From Alphaproteobacteria bacterium (lineage in GTDB: Bacteria; Pseudomonadota; Alphaproteobacteria; Micropepsales; Micropepsaceae): a DNA stretch of 64,000 nucleotides. A program made the position numbers and the translations under genes. The stretch lies in NCBI GenBank assembly GCA_017308375.1, contig JAFKEW010000041.1, positions 62,001 through 126,000 of the forward strand, written 5' to 3'. The first letter of the stretch is position 1. Every line of letters begins with the position of its first letter. Positions 62,003 through 64,000 of the stretch are shown piece after piece. Under the pieces are notes generated by a model. That model worked only from the letters and a program-made list of their open reading frames with translations. It was not told the origin of the DNA and did not search any database.

Positions 62003-64000
62003 ATGTTATTTCCTTTTCATCCCCGGCGCAGGCGTTGCTGCGCTATTGCGTTTGCTGCGATCACGCTGTCTGGTGCGGCGGCTTGGCCGGTGTTTGCTGG
62101 TGGGCTTGAGACCGTGGTGGTTACGGCCAGCCCGCCGGATCCGGTTGGCAGCGATGCTTTTTCGGTCATGCGGCTGAACGGGGCCGATCTCCAATCCTCT
62201 CAGCAGCTGGACGTGGCGCTGGAGCAGGTGCCCGGCCTCTCCCTTTACCGTCGCAATTCCAGTCTCAGTGCGAATCCGACTGTTCAGGGCGTTTCGTTGC
62301 GGGCAATTGCGCCGTCGGGGGCAGGGCGCGCCTTGGTAACGCTTGATGGTGTGCCGCAGAACGATCCGTTCGGTGGCTGGGTGATCTGGAGTGCGCTGCC
62401 GCCGGAAGATGTGGCGAGTGCTGAAATTGTTCGCGGCGCCGGTGCCGGCCCTTATGGCGCGGGTGCGCTGACCGGTGTGATCGCGTTGACAGAAGACGCG
62501 GGAAGCGGCCTTACACGGGCTGATGCCTCATGGGGTGAGCGCGAAAGTGGGCGTGCAGCGGCCGCAGGTGGCGCACAGTGGGGCCCTGTTTCATTGTTTG
62601 CAAGCGGGGCCATCAGTTCGACCGCTGGGTGGATTGCGGTCAGCCCGGCGCAGCGCGGCGCTGCCGATACGCCTGTCACCCTGAACGCGCGCAGTGCATC
62701 CTTGCGTGCGGAGAGCGAGGTCTGGTCCGGCACGATACTCTCCGGCCGTATCGGCCTTTATGACGAGGCGCGCCATTCGGGCCTTCAGAACACGGCGTCT
62801 GAGGCGAGCGGGCTCAGCCTCTCCGCCACGCTCGCTCATCCGGCGCAGACGAACGCCCCCGGCTGGCGGTTGCAGGCATGGTTGCGCAAGAGCGATTTGC
62901 AGAACAGTTCTGCCGCCGTCAGCGCCGATCGGTCGGCCACCACACCCGCCAATGATCAGTACACGACGCCTGCAACCGGTTGGGGTATCAGCGCCGCATT
63001 GCGAGATTCTTTGCCCTGGCTCGATTGGGAGGTCGGGGCGGATGCGCGCTTTGCTGACGGCGAATCGCGGGAGCATTTCGGTTACTCCGCCGGGCAGTTC
63101 ACGCAGAATCGCCGTGCGGGCGGCCGGACATTTGTTGGTGGCGTCTATGCCGAAGGGGCGAGTCATATCGATCGCTGGCTTCTGACCCTGGGCGTGCGCG
63201 CAGATGAATGGACGAGTTCAAGCGGGCATTTGATTCAATCGCGCCTTTCGGATGGCACAGTGACCTTGATGCAGACGATGCCCTCGCGAAGTGGAGCGGT
63301 TCCAACCGCGCGGGCCGGCGCACGCTATGCAATCTCGCCGAATATCTATCTGCGCGGTGCGGCCTATGCCGGGTTTCGTGCGCCCTCCCTCAATGAACTT
63401 TACCGTCCCTTCCGGGTCGGCAATCTGACGACACAGGCCAACGCCGCCCTTTCGCCGGAAGAGCTTTACGGTGTCGAACTGGGCGCCGGCGGCGGCAACG
63501 ATGCGCTGTCGTGGAGTGCGACCGTCTTCTTCAATCAATTGCATGGCGCGATCACAAACGTCACGATCGGCCCCAATCTGCAGCAGCGGCAGAATGCCGG
63601 AAACATCAATGCGCCCGGCATAGAGGCTGATGCCCGCTATCGCCTGTCGAAGCAGGTGGCGCTGCGGGCGGCTTTCAGTCTGAGCGACGCGCATGTGGAT
63701 GGTAAAGCGCAAGTGCCGCAGCTGACAGGCTTGCGCCCGGCACAGACACCGCGCTGGACCGTCACGGGCGGTGCCTCGATACAGCCCTGGGATCGGCTTA
63801 CCATCGATGCGGGTTTGCGATTTGAGGGCGCACGCTTCGCCGATGACCGCAATCTCCTGCGTCTGGGCTCGGCACTGACGGCCGATGCGCGTATTTCTTA
63901 TCGTCTCTATGAAGGCGTATCGGCCTATATCGCCGGCGACAATCTGTTCAATACCGATGTCGCGAGCACTGAAAGCCAGGACGGCATTATCAGCTACGAT
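62003..64000 (+). CDS. TonB-dependent receptor, BtuB-like, cut by the window end
   Basis: An ATG at 62003 opens a frame that stays open to the last base (666 residues, no stop), so the C-terminal barrel strands lie outside the window. A basic, hydrophobic signal peptide ends near VFAG (residue 33), followed by a TonB box (LETVVVTAS) and a plug (TLDGVPQNDPFGG, AEIVRGAGAGPYGAGALTG). The barrel has RAPSLNELYRPFRVG, typical of vitamin B12 and siderophore receptors. It is not closely related to the two receptors at 3102 and 22745. The upstream gap of 67 bases is too short for a full cobalamin riboswitch. Confidence 0.92.
   Translation, partial: MLFPFHPRRRRCCAIAFAAITLSGAAAWPVFAGGLETVVVTASPPDPVGSDAFSVMRLNGADLQSSQQLDVALEQVPGLSLYRRNSSLSANPTVQGVSLRAIAPSGAGRALVTLDGVPQNDPFGGWVIWSALPPEDVASAEIVRGAGAGPYGAGALTGVIALTEDAGSGLTRADASWGERESGRAAAAGGAQWGPVSLFASGAISSTAGWIAVSPAQRGAADTPVTLNARSASLRAESEVWSGTILSGRIGLYDEARHSGLQNTASEASGLSLSATLAHPAQTNAPGWRLQAWLRKSDLQNSSAAVSADRSATTPANDQYTTPATGWGISAALRDSLPWLDWEVGADARFADGESREHFGYSAGQFTQNRRAGGRTFVGGVYAEGASHIDRWLLTLGVRADEWTSSSGHLIQSRLSDGTVTLMQTMPSRSGAVPTARAGARYAISPNIYLRGAAYAGFRAPSLNELYRPFRVGNLTTQANAALSPEELYGVELGAGGGNDALSWSATVFFNQLHGAITNVTIGPNLQQRQNAGNINAPGIEADARYRLSKQVALRAAFSLSDAHVDGKAQVPQLTGLRPAQTPRWTVTGGASIQPWDRLTIDAGLRFEGARFADDRNLLRLGSALTADARISYRLYEGVSAYIAGDNLFNTDVASTESQDGIISYD

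Overview
The window is a GC-rich, densely coded stretch of a bacterial chromosome, most likely from an alphaproteobacterium. The signs are the GAAC-N7-GAAC SOS box in front of an imuA-imuB-dnaE2 cassette, the kdp layout, the transaldolase/phosphoglucose isomerase fusion and the many TonB-dependent receptors. Genus is not decidable from what is visible. I saw no tRNA, rRNA, CRISPR array, insertion sequence or prophage gene. No gap between genes exceeds 300 bases; the longest are 56718-57012, 25423-25658 and 35529-35759, and each holds a regulatory-looking signal.

Layout from left to right. (1) 2-11112: an accessory locus with two paralogous ATP-grasp/phosphohistidine dikinases of rifampin-phosphotransferase layout, a TetR regulator, a TonB-dependent receptor, a cytochrome P450 and two AttH/CrtC-like (DUF7064/7065-type) proteins. 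(2) 11232-19270: a K+ transport operon, a 27-residue membrane peptide followed by kdpFABCDE. (3) 19286-25422, minus strand: a five-gene operon (SCP2-like protein, TonB receptor, phytanoyl-CoA-hydroxylase-like protein, thiamine-diphosphate lyase, second phytanoyl-CoA-hydroxylase-like protein) facing a divergent TetR gene. It reads as a bacterial alpha-oxidation pathway with its own outer-membrane importer. (4) 26526-32000: the SOS mutasome imuA-imuB-dnaE2. (5) 32026-35528: a five-gene minus-strand operon divergent from nsrR, with a near-perfect NsrR-type palindrome between them; a nitric-oxide response unit with an unassigned polytopic membrane protein. (6) 35760-36578: a PEP-CTERM surface protein behind a sigma-54-like promoter. 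(7) 36759-40437: three acyl-CoA dehydrogenases. (8) 40565-52788: central sugar metabolism (tal-pgi, gnd, zwf, pgl), two GH15 hydrolases and trehalose synthesis (otsB, otsA). (9) 52671-56368, minus: an MFS transporter and a single-chain EgtB-EgtD ergothioneine enzyme. (10) 56538-61935: a DUF1328 peptide, then enoyl-CoA hydratase, SDR, acyl-CoA ligase, TetR and nitronate-monooxygenase-like genes. (11) 62003 to the end: a truncated BtuB-like TonB receptor.

Taken together the region suggests a soil or freshwater heterotroph that takes up large hydrophobic or branched substrates through TonB receptors. Such substrates would be oxidised by P450, PhyH and acyl-CoA pathways, each locus under its own TetR repressor, beside housekeeping operons for NADPH supply, trehalose, potassium, NO and redox stress. 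The two loci with most unexplained biology are the dikinase/P450 locus and the PhyH/ThDP-lyase operon. Their TonB receptors are clear paralogues, which hints at related substrates.
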